Positions 1-6,995 of a stretch of 12,894 nt of DNA are shown here, one piece after another. A program made the translations under genes and the position numbers. The stretch's first letter is position 1, and each line of letters starts with the position of its first letter. The stretch is from CAZGMC01 sp964526565 (GTDB lineage: Bacteria; Pseudomonadota; Alphaproteobacteria; DSM-16000; Inquilinaceae), in the NCBI GenBank assembly GCA_964526565.1, contig CAZGMC010000113.1, positions 1 through 12,894 of the forward strand. Reading direction: 5' to 3'. The notes beneath the pieces are model-generated. The model was not told where the DNA came from and did no database searches. It was given only the letters and a program-made list of their open reading frames with translations.

Positions 1-60
1 CACCCCCGACCGCACCCCCGACCGCAACCCCGGCCGCAACCCCGGCCGCAACCCCGGCCG
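1..60 (+). repeat. 12-bp tandem repeat, five copies, coding
   Basis: Five consecutive 12-bp units are seen. Units 1-2 read CACCCCCGACCG and units 3-5 read CAACCCCGGCCG, followed by a decayed partial unit from 61. The repeat lies in frame with the downstream TPR gene (frame beginning at position 3) and encodes a Pro/Thr/Ala tetrapeptide repeat (PPTA, then TPAA). Because 12 is a multiple of three, copy-number change would lengthen or shorten a flexible linker without shifting the frame. The array may continue upstream of the window. Confidence 0.85.
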
Positions 61-2594
61 CACCCCGCGCGCCCGATGCCCGGCCGTCGGCGGACGGCGC
101 AGGAACGTCGCCGGCCGCCGTCGCCAATGGCGATGCGGCCGGGTCTTCGCCGGCGACCGCGCCTGCCGGCCGCGGTGCCGCGGCACAGCCGGCACAGCCG
201 GCGCGGCCCGCAGTTGCGCGCCTTGATCCGGGCGTGCCGGCGGCCGCCGCCGTGTTCCGCCGCGGCGATGGTCTTTGGGTCGTGTTCGCGGCGCCGGGCC
301 CGTTCGACGTCAACCGCCTGCTCGACCAGGGGCGGCGGGCCTTCGGCGGCGGCATCAGCGTGCCGGCCGACGGCGGCTTCGCCTTCCGTTTCCCGCTGCC
401 AGCCGGCGTATGGCCGCGGGTGGGCGGCGACGGCACGGCCTGGACTGTGCACCTGGAGGCGGCCCCGGTGCCGCCGCCGCGTCCCCTGGCCGTGGAGGTG
501 CAGCGCGACTTCCCGCTTGGTGCCCGGCTGCTGATCCGCACGCCGGCGCCGGACGGCGTGGTCACCGTGACCGACCCGGTGGTGGGCGACGCGCTGACGG
601 CGGTGCCGCTGCGCACCGCTGGCTCCGGTATGATCGAGACGCGCGCCTTTCCGCAGGTACGGCTGCTGCCCGCGGTGCAAGGGGCGGTGGTCCTGCCGCT
701 GTCGGAGGCGGTGGTCGTGCGCCTGGTCGACGGCGGCATCGAGGTGACCAGCGAATCGGGCCTGTGGCTGTCCAGTGGCGTTGACGCCGCCGCCGCCCGT
801 CGCACCACGGCGCCCGACGCGGCCGGGCGGCTGCTTGACGTGGTGGCCTGGCAGGGCCCGCCGGGCAGATTCGACGAGCAGCGCCGCGAGTTGCAGCGGC
901 GCATCGCCTTCGGTCCGGAGGATGACCGCGAGCGTGCCCGGCTCGACCAGGCGCGGTTCTACTTCGCGCACGGCTTCGGCGCCGAGACGCTGGCGGTGCT
1001 CGACATCGTCGCCGGCGAGCGGCCGGCCCTGACCGAGCGGCCGGAGTTCCGGGCATTGCGCGGGGCGGCGCGGGTGCTGGCCGGCCAGCCGGAGGCGGCG
1101 CGCGAGGATCTCACGGTGCCGGCGCTGGCCGACTCGCCGGAGGCGGCGCTGTGGCGGGGCATCGCCGCCGCCGAGGCGCGCGACTGGGCGACGGCCGCGG
1201 CCGAGCTGCACCGCGCCGGCGCGGTGCTCTACGACCACCCGCCGCCGCTGCGCCGGCGCCTGCTGCTGGCGGCGGCGGAGGCCTGGCTGCGTCAGGGCGA
1301 TCCCGCAGCCGCCGAGCGGGCCCTGGACTGGCTGGCCGATGCCGGCAACGGCGCAGCTGAGAGCCTGCCGGCGGTCGACTACCTGCGCGGCGAGATCGCC
1401 CGCGGCCGCGGCGACGCCGCCGTCGCCGAAGGCCATCTGCGCCGCGCCGCCGAAAGCGGCGACCGGCTCTACCGGCGGCTGGCCGGCACGGCGCTGATCG
1501 ACCTGGAGCGGGAGCAGGGCCGGCTGGCGCCGGACGACGAGGTCGAGCGTCTGGAGTCGCTGCGCTTCGCCTGGCGCGGTGATGCCCTGGAGTTCGACCT
1601 GCTGCGCCGCCTGGGCGAGGCCTACTGGCGGGCCGGCGACCACCGCGAGGGCCTGGCCACGTGGCAGGACGCGATCGACCTGTTCCCCGACCTGCCGGAG
1701 GCACAGGCGCTGGCGGCGGCCCTGCCGGGGCGGCTGGCGGCGATGCTGCGCGGTGACGGCCAGACCGAGGTGCCGCCGGTCACCGCCCTGTCGCTGTTCG
1801 GCGAATACGAGGACCTGCTGCCGCCGGGCGCGGTGCGCGAGCGCCTGGCCGTGCATCTGGCCGAGCGGCTGGCCGAGGTTGACCTGCTCGACCAGGCCGG
1901 CGACCTGCTCGAGGGCATTCTGGCCGAGGCCCCGGTTTCGGAGGCGGCCCCATCCGAGGGGCAAGAGGGGCCGAACGAGGATATCGGTGCAGCAGAGCGG
2001 GCGCGCATCGGCACGCAGCTGGCGGCGATCCGGCTGCTTGACGACCAGCCGGCGGCGGCGCTGGGCGCGCTGGATCGCAGCCAGGCGGCGGTCGAGGACG
2101 CCGCGCTGCACGAGGAGCGCCGCCTGCTGCGGGCCCGCGCCCTGTCCGACCTGGACGATCCCGACGCCGCGCTGGTGCTGCTCGAGGCCAGCGAGGGGCC
2201 GCTCGCCGATTCGGCCCGGCTCGACATCGCCTGGCGGGCCCGCGACTGGCCGCTGGCGGCCGCCGTGCTCGAGCGCATGGCCGGCGAGCCGCCGCCGCCG
2301 GATGCGGCGATCCCCGAGGACCAGGCGCAACTCGTCCTGAACCAGGGCATCGCCCTGGCCATGGCCGGCGACCGCGGTGGCCTGGACCGGCTGGCGGCGC
2401 GCTTCGGCCCGGCCATGGCCGGGTCTTCCCACGCCAACGTGTTCGCCCTGCTGACGCGGTCGAGCACCGGCCAGGCGCCGCTGGAAGACCTGGCCGCGGT
2501 GCGCCGCCAGGTTGCCGAGGTCGACCTGTTCGAGGAATTCCTGTCCGGCTACCGCGGGGCCGGCGGCGACGATACCGCCGCGCTCACCAATTGA
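3..2594 (+). CDS. Large TPR-type repeat protein, 5' end outside window
   Basis: The frame is open from the first bases to the TGA at 2592-2594, so the GTG at 234 is only the first internal start-like codon and the real start is probably upstream. The visible product has three parts. First comes a Pro/Ala/Thr-rich low-complexity segment (about 1-240). Next is a beta-rich domain containing the stretch FRRGDGLWVVF (about 249-281) and continuing to about 850. Last is a long alpha-helical solenoid (about 940-2560) of Ala/Leu/Arg-rich helix pairs typical of degenerate tetratricopeptide repeats, for example AEAWLRQGDPAAAERALDWL and GEAYWRAGDHREGLATWQDA. TPR solenoids bind proteins, so an envelope or assembly scaffold role is plausible, but no catalytic motif is visible and I do not recognise a named family. 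Whether it has a signal peptide cannot be seen. The gene ends about 280 bp before nifA; nothing shows that they share a function. Confidence 0.8.
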   Translation, partial: PPTAPPTATPAATPAATPAAPRAPDARPSADGAGTSPAAVANGDAAGSSPATAPAGRGAAAQPAQPARPAVARLDPGVPAAAAVFRRGDGLWVVFAAPGPFDVNRLLDQGRRAFGGGISVPADGGFAFRFPLPAGVWPRVGGDGTAWTVHLEAAPVPPPRPLAVEVQRDFPLGARLLIRTPAPDGVVTVTDPVVGDALTAVPLRTAGSGMIETRAFPQVRLLPAVQGAVVLPLSEAVVVRLVDGGIEVTSESGLWLSSGVDAAAARRTTAPDAAGRLLDVVAWQGPPGRFDEQRRELQRRIAFGPEDDRERARLDQARFYFAHGFGAETLAVLDIVAGERPALTERPEFRALRGAARVLAGQPEAAREDLTVPALADSPEAALWRGIAAAEARDWATAAAELHRAGAVLYDHPPPLRRRLLLAAAEAWLRQGDPAAAERALDWLADAGNGAAESLPAVDYLRGEIARGRGDAAVAEGHLRRAAESGDRLYRRLAGTALIDLEREQGRLAPDDEVERLESLRFAWRGDALEFDLLRRLGEAYWRAGDHREGLATWQDAIDLFPDLPEAQALAAALPGRLAAMLRGDGQTEVPPVTALSLFGEYEDLLPPGAVRERLAVHLAERLAEVDLLDQAGDLLEGILAEAPVSEAAPSEGQEGPNEDIGAAERARIGTQLAAIRLLDDQPAAALGALDRSQAAVEDAALHEERRLLRARALSDLDDPDAALVLLEASEGPLADSARLDIAWRARDWPLAAAVLERMAGEPPPPDAAIPEDQAQLVLNQGIALAMAGDRGGLDRLAARFGPAMAGSSHANVFALLTRSSTGQAPLEDLAAVRRQVAEVDLFEEFLSGYRGAGGDDTAALTN

Positions 2595-2700
2595 TCCGGC
2601 GGCGCGGCGGGTCCCGCGGCCGACCAGCCACGGATGGCAAGGCGCATGCCCGAAACGCGCAATTAAACATCACAAATGGACTCAACGGTGTCGGCTGATT

Positions 2701-2713
2701 GCCGCAGTGCGGC
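2701..2713. promoter_or_regulatory. Perfect 13-bp palindrome upstream of nifA
   Basis: GCCGCA-G-TGCGGC is an inverted repeat with a one-base centre. It lies 17 bp before a weak -35-like TTGTCC at 2730-2735. Its placement is right for a dimeric regulator, but it does not match FNR/FixK (TTGAT-N4-ATCAA) or the NifA site. In GC-rich DNA a chance palindrome of this size is possible. Confidence 0.35.
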
Positions 2714-2729
2714 ACGCCCCATTCCGGCG

Positions 2730-2758
2730 TTGTCCGTGGCGCCGATCTCGTTTAAGCT
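2730..2758 (+). promoter_or_regulatory. Possible sigma-70 promoter of nifA
   Basis: TTGTCC (2730-2735) and TAAGCT (2753-2758) are separated by 17 bp. The matches to TTGACA and TATAAT are 4/6 and 3/6. The pair sits about 115 bp before the nifA start. This is a weak, position-based call; transcription of nifA from a housekeeping-type promoter is known in some Azospirillum-like bacteria. Confidence 0.25.
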
Positions 2759-2803
2759 CCGGTCATAAAAGCGAAGTTTGGGGAGAAAAAAGCCACCAGG
2801 AGC

Positions 2804-2820
2804 CTGCTGTACCGCAGCAG
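2804..2820 (+). other. Short hairpin in the nifA leader
   Basis: CTGCTG (2804-2809) and CAGCAG (2815-2820) pair perfectly around the five-base loop TACCG. The hairpin lies about 55 nt before the nifA ATG, inside the presumed untranslated leader. No T-run follows, so it is not an obvious terminator. Confidence 0.3.
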
Positions 2821-2874
2821 ACGTATACCCATGCCCGAAGTGCGGGCGTCCGTCACTGTCACGGGGGTGCGTTC

Positions 2875-4581
2875 ATGACCGGACAAGCGCGCAACAGCAC
2901 GGCCCTGTCACTGGTCAGCATTTACGAGATCAGCAAGATTCTGACCTCGTCGCTGGATCTGCACAAGACGCTGCGCGACGTCCTCAACCTGATGGCTTCG
3001 TATCTGCAGATGAGCCGCGGCGTCGTGGCGCTCAGCCGGCCGGATGGCGAGTTCGAGATCATCGCCGCGGCCAACATGTCGCAGAACGCCGTTCAGAACG
3101 GCGCGGCCAGCCTGCCCCGGCCGGCGGCCGAGCGCATCATCCGCTCGGCCATGCCGTTCGTCGCCCTCAACGCGGCCGAGGACCCGATGGTGTCGGAGCA
3201 CCATCTGGCCGGGCGGCCGCCGGTCAACGGGCACGAGATGGTCTCGTTCATCGGTGTGCCCATCAAGACGCTGGGCAAGCCGTTCGGCGTGCTGGCCATC
3301 GACCGCGTGTGGAGCCCGGACGCCAAGGTCAGCTTCGAGCACGACGTGCGGTTCCTGGTCATGGTGGCCAACCTGATCGCCCAGACGATCCGCCTGCACG
3401 ACAGCGTTGCCGCCGACCGCGGCCTGCTGATGGACCAGAGCCGCCGGCTGGACCAGGAGCGGCGGCGCGACGAGCCCGTGCCCAACGCCATCCGCATCGA
3501 CGGCATGATCGGCCACAGCCGGGCCATGCAGGAGGTGTTCGCCCTGGTCAGCCAGGTGGCGCCGACCCGCTCGACCGTGCTGTTGCGTGGCGAGAGCGGC
3601 ACCGGCAAGGAACTGGTGGCGCGCGCCCTCCACCAGCTCAGCACGCGCAAGGCCGGCCCGTTCATCAAGGTCAACTGTGCCGCCCTGCCGGAAAGCCTGC
3701 TCGAATCGGAGCTGTTCGGCCACGAGCGCGGCGCCTTCACCGGCGCCACCCAGGAGCGCAAGGGCCGGTTTGAACTGGCCGACGGCGGCACGCTGTTCCT
3801 TGACGAGATTGGCGACATCTCGCGACCGTTCCAGGCCAAGCTGTTGCGCGTGCTGCAGGAGGGCGAGTTCGAACGTGTCGGCGGCAACCGCACGCTGAAG
3901 GTCAACGTCCGCCTGGTTGCCGCCACCAACCGCAACCTGGAAGAGGCAGTGGCCAAGGGCGAGTTCCGCGGCGACCTGTACTATCGAATCAACGTGGTGC
4001 CGGTGTTCATGCCGCCGCTGCGCGACCGGCGCGAGGACATTCCGGTGCTGGCCCAGCACTTCCTGGATCGCTTCAACGAGGAGAACGAGCGCCGCGTGCG
4101 GTTCTCGGAACGGGCCATGACCGTGCTGCAGGCCTGCAACTTCCCCGGCAACGTGCGCGAGCTGGAGAACTGCGTCAACCGGGTCGCCACCATGGCCCGC
4201 GGCGAGGTGGTCGACGAGATCAACCTGCCGTGCCAGACCGACAGCTGTCTGTCCACGGTGCTCTGGCAGCAGTGCCGCCACGACGCCGACACCGATGCGG
4301 TGGTGCAGGTCGGCCCGCCGGTGCCGGTCGTCCACCCCGTCGCGGTGGCCGGTGGCGGCGCGGGGGCGGCGGCGGTGGTGGCGCATCCACCGCCGGCCCT
4401 GGCGGCGCCCGAGCGCGCCGAACCGGGCGACATCACCCGTCTGCCGCAGCGTGACCGGCTGATCCAGGCCATGGAGCGGACCGGCTGGGTGCAGGCCAAG
4501 GCGGCCCGCATGCTCGGCCTCACCCCACGCCAGCTCGGCTACGCCCTGCGGAAATACAACATCGAGATCAAGCGGTTATAG
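2875..4581 (+). CDS. nifA: NifA, sigma-54-dependent activator of nitrogen fixation genes
   Basis: A 568-aa enhancer-binding protein that remodels RNA polymerase-sigma-54 at nif promoters. In order it has an N-terminal GAF domain (about 25-170), a sigma-54-interacting AAA+ ATPase domain and a C-terminal helix-turn-helix (about 530-565, including QAKAARMLGLTPRQ). The AAA+ domain has Walker A GESGTGKE at 239-246 and the sigma-54 contact loop GAFTGA at 286-291. The stretch after the ATPase carries C421-X11-C433-X19-C453-X4-C458, the cysteine pattern of oxygen-sensitive NifA proteins. This indicates direct redox or metal-dependent inactivation by oxygen rather than NifL control. A Gly/Ala/Pro/Val-rich linker of about 50 residues separates the last cysteines from the helix-turn-helix. 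The ATG at 2875 was chosen because GAF homology (SLVSIYEISKIL) follows at once and GGGGG sits just upstream; the frame extends back to 2512 but overlaps the TPR gene and looks non-coding. No other nif gene is in the window. Confidence 0.95.
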   Translation: MTGQARNSTALSLVSIYEISKILTSSLDLHKTLRDVLNLMASYLQMSRGVVALSRPDGEFEIIAAANMSQNAVQNGAASLPRPAAERIIRSAMPFVALNAAEDPMVSEHHLAGRPPVNGHEMVSFIGVPIKTLGKPFGVLAIDRVWSPDAKVSFEHDVRFLVMVANLIAQTIRLHDSVAADRGLLMDQSRRLDQERRRDEPVPNAIRIDGMIGHSRAMQEVFALVSQVAPTRSTVLLRGESGTGKELVARALHQLSTRKAGPFIKVNCAALPESLLESELFGHERGAFTGATQERKGRFELADGGTLFLDEIGDISRPFQAKLLRVLQEGEFERVGGNRTLKVNVRLVAATNRNLEEAVAKGEFRGDLYYRINVVPVFMPPLRDRREDIPVLAQHFLDRFNEENERRVRFSERAMTVLQACNFPGNVRELENCVNRVATMARGEVVDEINLPCQTDSCLSTVLWQQCRHDADTDAVVQVGPPVPVVHPVAVAGGGAGAAAVVAHPPPALAAPERAEPGDITRLPQRDRLIQAMERTGWVQAKAARMLGLTPRQLGYALRKYNIEIKRL

Positions 4582-4589
4582 GATCACGC

Positions 4590-4814
4590 TCAACAGGCAC
4601 AGGCGGGGAAGCCGAAGGCGCGGACGGCGAGCGGCGGGTCGGCGGCCTCGTCCGAGCGGCCGGCGGCGCGCAGCAGGTCGGCGGCGCCGGCGCGCAGCGC
4701 CGCCAGCAGCTCCTCGTAGGTCTCGGCGTCGGCGGCGAGGCCGGGCAGGGCACGGCTCTCGGCGTACCAGTGCTGGTCGTCCTCGTCCCAGCGGGCATGG
4801 ACTTCGTAGGGCAT
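4590..4814 (-). CDS. DUF1902 / HicB-like small protein
   Basis: A 74-aa protein whose N-terminal part (YEVHARWDEDDQHWYAES, then LPGLAADAETYEELLAALR) fits the DUF1902 / HicB-like partial ribonuclease-H fold: a strand, a Trp-containing strand, an I/LPGL turn, then a helix. HicB-like proteins often neutralise HicA mRNA interferases, but no HicA-like gene is adjacent, so this may be a solitary member with an unknown partner. The C-terminus ends in ACAC. It is convergent with nifA, with 8 bp between the stop codons, so the two transcripts must run into each other unless they terminate inside the genes. A GGGACAG stretch upstream of the ATG can serve as ribosome binding site. Family call is good; function unknown. 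Confidence 0.75.
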   Translation of the reverse strand: MPYEVHARWDEDDQHWYAESRALPGLAADAETYEELLAALRAGAADLLRAAGRSDEAADPPLAVRAFGFPACAC

Positions 4815-4896
4815 GGGCGCTGTCCCGTCTGTCGGTTCAGACGCGACACATGGGATTGTCGCATGGCATCTGGTAGACTGAGTGGAGCCTCATGAA

Positions 4897-4914
4897 ACCC
4901 GGCTTTCTCCGGGT
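4897..4914 (-). terminator. Hairpin, possible weak terminator between ligase and DUF1902 gene
   Basis: ACCCGG (4897-4902) and CCGGGT (4909-4914) form a 6-bp stem with a six-base loop. Read on the minus strand, the stem is followed by TTTCATG, a poor T-run. It lies downstream of the acyl-CoA synthetase gene and upstream of the DUF1902 gene. Confidence 0.3.
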
Positions 4915-4954
4915 CAACCCGGCCTTGCCGTGATTGCGGAGGCATGCCGGGGTT

Positions 4955-4976
4955 CGCAGGCTCAGCCCAGCCTGCG
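4955..4976 (-). terminator. 8-bp perfect hairpin just after the ligase stop
   Basis: CGCAGGCT (4955-4962) pairs perfectly with AGCCTGCG (4969-4976) around a six-base loop. On the minus strand it begins 14 nt after the ligase stop codon, the right place for a terminator or an mRNA 3'-end stabiliser. There is no T-run after it, so factor-independent termination is uncertain. Confidence 0.45.
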
Positions 4977-4990
4977 GGGTGGGTGCGCGC

Positions 4991-6796
4991 TCATCCGCCC
5001 CCATACAGCGTGTTCAGCCGGTCGCCATAGCGGGCCAGGATGGCGTGGCGGCGGATCTTCATGGTCGGGGTCATCTCGGTGTTGTCGACGGTGAACGGCT
5101 CGGCTGCCAGGATGAAACTGCGCACGCGCTCGGGCGGGGCCAACTCGCGGTTGATGCGGTCGACGGCGGCGCCGACCGCCTTGCGGAAGGCCTCGTCCTC
5201 GCACAGGGCGGCCAGGTCGCGCGGCCGGTCGTGGTGGCGCGCCCAGTCGCGGGCGAACTCCAGGTCCGGCACGAGCAGCGCCACCAGATACGGCCGGCGG
5301 TCGCCCGTGACCATGGCTTGGCCCACCTCCGGCTCCAGGGTCAGCCGGCTTTCGATGCGGGCCGGCGACACGTTCTCGCCGCCGGAGGTGACGATGATGT
5401 CCTTCTTGCGGTCGGTGATGACCAGCACTCCGTCCTCTTCCAGGCGGCCGATGTCGCCGGTGTGCAGCCAGCCGTCCGCCAGCGCCGCGGCGGTGGCCTC
5501 CTCGTCGTTCCAGTAGCCCTTCATGACCAGTTCGCCGTGCACCAGGATCTCGCCGTCGTCGGCGATGTGCACCTCGACGCCGTGCAGCGGCGGGCCCACG
5601 GTATGCATGCGCGGCCGGTTGGGCAGGTTGCACGAGACGATCGGCGAGGATTCGGTCTGGCCGTAGCCCTGCAGCAGGCGGATGCCCAGGGCATGGAAGA
5701 ACAGCCCGACATCGGGGTTGAGCGCCGCCCCGCCCGAGACCATGCCCTTGAACCGGCCGCCGAACCGTTCGCCCACCCGCCGGCGCACCACCCGGTCCAG
5801 GACGAGGTCCTGGACGGCGTCCCACGGTGCCAGCCGGCCGCCCTGCTCGTACCGGCGGCGGCCCAGAGCCACGGCGCGGTCGAACAGCCGCGCGGTCAGG
5901 CCGCCGCGGCGGCGCACCTCGCGCTCCAGGCGCTGCTTGAGGAACTCGCAGAAGCGCGGCACCACCATCATCACGGTCGGCCGCACCTCGGTGATGTTGT
6001 TGGCCAGCGCGTCCAGGCCTTCGGCGTAGCAGATCTGGCTGGCGCAGGTCAGCGGGAAGAACTGGCCGGCGGTGTGCTCGTAGGCGTGGGACAGGGGCAG
6101 GAACGACAGGAACACCTCGTCCCCGATGCCCAGCGTCAGCAGCAGCCGGTAGGCGCCCTCGCAATTGTGCAGGATGCCGCCGTGGGTCAGCATGACGCCG
6201 CGCGGCCGCCCGCCGGTGCCGCTGGTGTAAATGATGCAGGCCACGTCGTCGCGGCGCAGCGCCGCGACCCGGTCGGCGATGCCGTCCTCCGCCTGGGCGC
6301 CACGGTCCATCACATCCTGCCAGCGGTGCAGGGACACGGCCTCGACGTGCGGCTCCTGCATGTCCTCCATGACGATCACGTCGGTGACGCTGACGGCCTG
6401 CTGGGCGGCCGGCCACAGCCGCTTGAACAGGTTCGGCCGCGACACGATGGCCATGCGCGCGCCGCTGTGCTCCAGCTGATAGCGGTGATCGTCGGTGGTG
6501 TGGGTCGTGTAGGCCGGCACGGTGATGCCGCCCGCGGCCATGACCGCCATGTCGGCGATCAGCCATTCCGGCCGGTTCTCTGCCACCAGCACGACGCGGT
6601 CGCCGTCCTCCAGGCCCAGGGCGCGCAGGCCGCGGGCCAGAGTGCGCACCCGGTCGGCGACCTGGCGCCAGGTCAGGGCCTGCCACGCGCCCTCGAGCCT
6701 GGCACGGAGCAGCGGCTTGTCCGCCAGGCGGCCGGCCTGGTCGAACAGCATCTGCGGCAGGCTCTGCCATTCGGCGTAGGGCGGGTGTTCGGCCAT
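4991..6796 (-). CDS. Long-chain fatty acyl-CoA synthetase (FadD15-like, AMP-forming)
   Basis: A 601-aa adenylate-forming enzyme that activates fatty acids with ATP and CoA to acyl-CoA, feeding beta-oxidation or lipid synthesis; probably cytoplasmic or membrane-associated. Visible motifs are the phosphate-binding loop YTSGTGGRPRGV at 190-201, GYGQTE at 377-382, the ATP-binding TGD at 446-448, the hinge region DRKKDIIVTSGGENVSP at 462-478, and the C-terminal catalytic lysine K580 in TPTMKIRR. The loop differs from the common TSGTTGxPKG, having G for the second T and R for K; both are conservative for this superfamily. Overall length and the ending LNTLYGGG fit the FadD15 / long-chain type rather than short-chain acetyl-CoA synthetases. 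The ATG at 6796 is preferred because AGGGGAG lies about 8 nt upstream and homology begins at AEWQSLPQML; an in-frame start at 6904 adds 36 unlikely residues. Substrate chain length cannot be read from sequence. Confidence 0.9.
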   Translation of the reverse strand: MAEHPPYAEWQSLPQMLFDQAGRLADKPLLRARLEGAWQALTWRQVADRVRTLARGLRALGLEDGDRVVLVAENRPEWLIADMAVMAAGGITVPAYTTHTTDDHRYQLEHSGARMAIVSRPNLFKRLWPAAQQAVSVTDVIVMEDMQEPHVEAVSLHRWQDVMDRGAQAEDGIADRVAALRRDDVACIIYTSGTGGRPRGVMLTHGGILHNCEGAYRLLLTLGIGDEVFLSFLPLSHAYEHTAGQFFPLTCASQICYAEGLDALANNITEVRPTVMMVVPRFCEFLKQRLEREVRRRGGLTARLFDRAVALGRRRYEQGGRLAPWDAVQDLVLDRVVRRRVGERFGGRFKGMVSGGAALNPDVGLFFHALGIRLLQGYGQTESSPIVSCNLPNRPRMHTVGPPLHGVEVHIADDGEILVHGELVMKGYWNDEEATAAALADGWLHTGDIGRLEEDGVLVITDRKKDIIVTSGGENVSPARIESRLTLEPEVGQAMVTGDRRPYLVALLVPDLEFARDWARHHDRPRDLAALCEDEAFRKAVGAAVDRINRELAPPERVRSFILAAEPFTVDNTEMTPTMKIRRHAILARYGDRLNTLYGGG

Positions 6797-6995
6797 GTCG
6801 TCGCTCCCCTGCGTACGCGCAGCCCCGAAACCTTGGGCGCATCTGACGCGTTCTCCTTTAGCCGCGGCGCGCCTCCACGGCCAGTGCCGGGTTTCATCCG
6901 CCACGGGTACCGCCCTTTGCCGGGGCGGTTGCCGATCATACGTTTAGGTTTGTAGTTCGCCATCTTCGTCAGTCGCTTGCAGGGAATCGCCAGTC
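6797..6995. promoter_or_regulatory. Divergent spacer between acyl-CoA synthetase and hsp20
   Basis: About 200 bp separate the two divergent starts, so promoters for both should lie here. It contains a 7-bp perfect hairpin (ACCGCCC 6909-6915 with GGGCGGT 6923-6929) and an A/T-rich stretch at 6935-6960. I found no clear RpoH (heat-shock) consensus and no CIRCE-type inverted repeat. The hairpin lies 67 bp before the hsp20 ATG, so it could be in the hsp20 leader or form an operator. Confidence 0.4.

Larger units (their letters stand above)
2595..2874 (+). promoter_or_regulatory. nifA leader and promoter region
   Basis: This 280-bp spacer between the TPR gene and nifA is more A/T-rich than its surroundings, notably at 2658-2690 and 2750-2792. 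It contains a perfect 13-bp palindrome (2701-2713), a weak sigma-70-like pair and a 6-bp hairpin (2804-2820), listed separately. A GG-N10-GC spacing (GG 2780-2781, GC 2792-2793) superficially fits a sigma-54 -24/-12 element, but the flanking bases match the consensus poorly. No convincing NifA upstream site (TGT-N10-ACA) was found, so autoactivation is not supported. The likely mRNA leader before the nifA ATG exceeds 100 nt. Confidence 0.45.

Noticed and set aside
2808..2823. TGT-N10-ACG as a NifA-binding upstream site
   Set aside because: One base off TGT-N10-ACA, coincident with a hairpin, and too close to the start codon for an enhancer of this gene.
2512..2874. N-terminal extension of NifA to 2512
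   Set aside because: It overlaps the end of the TPR gene, crosses the likely promoter, and has no similarity to NifA; ATG 2875 fits the family start.
2908..4386. 492-aa open frame on the minus strand opposite nifA
   Set aside because: Composition (His, Val, Ala, Gln) is that of an antisense shadow and it overlaps the whole conserved NifA domain set.
6797..6904. Longer start of the acyl-CoA synthetase at 6904
   Set aside because: The added 36 residues are Arg/Ala-rich without family resemblance, and the ATG at 6796 has a much better ribosome binding site.
6935..6940. TATGAT on the minus strand as a -10 element for the acyl-CoA synthetase
   Set aside because: No acceptable -35 element at 16-18 bp, and the position is about 140 bp before the start codon.
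4934..6955. 673-aa open frame on the plus strand opposite the acyl-CoA synthetase
   Set aside because: It lacks any known motif and is rich in His/Gln/Val as antisense shadows are; the minus-strand frame carries all adenylate-forming motifs.
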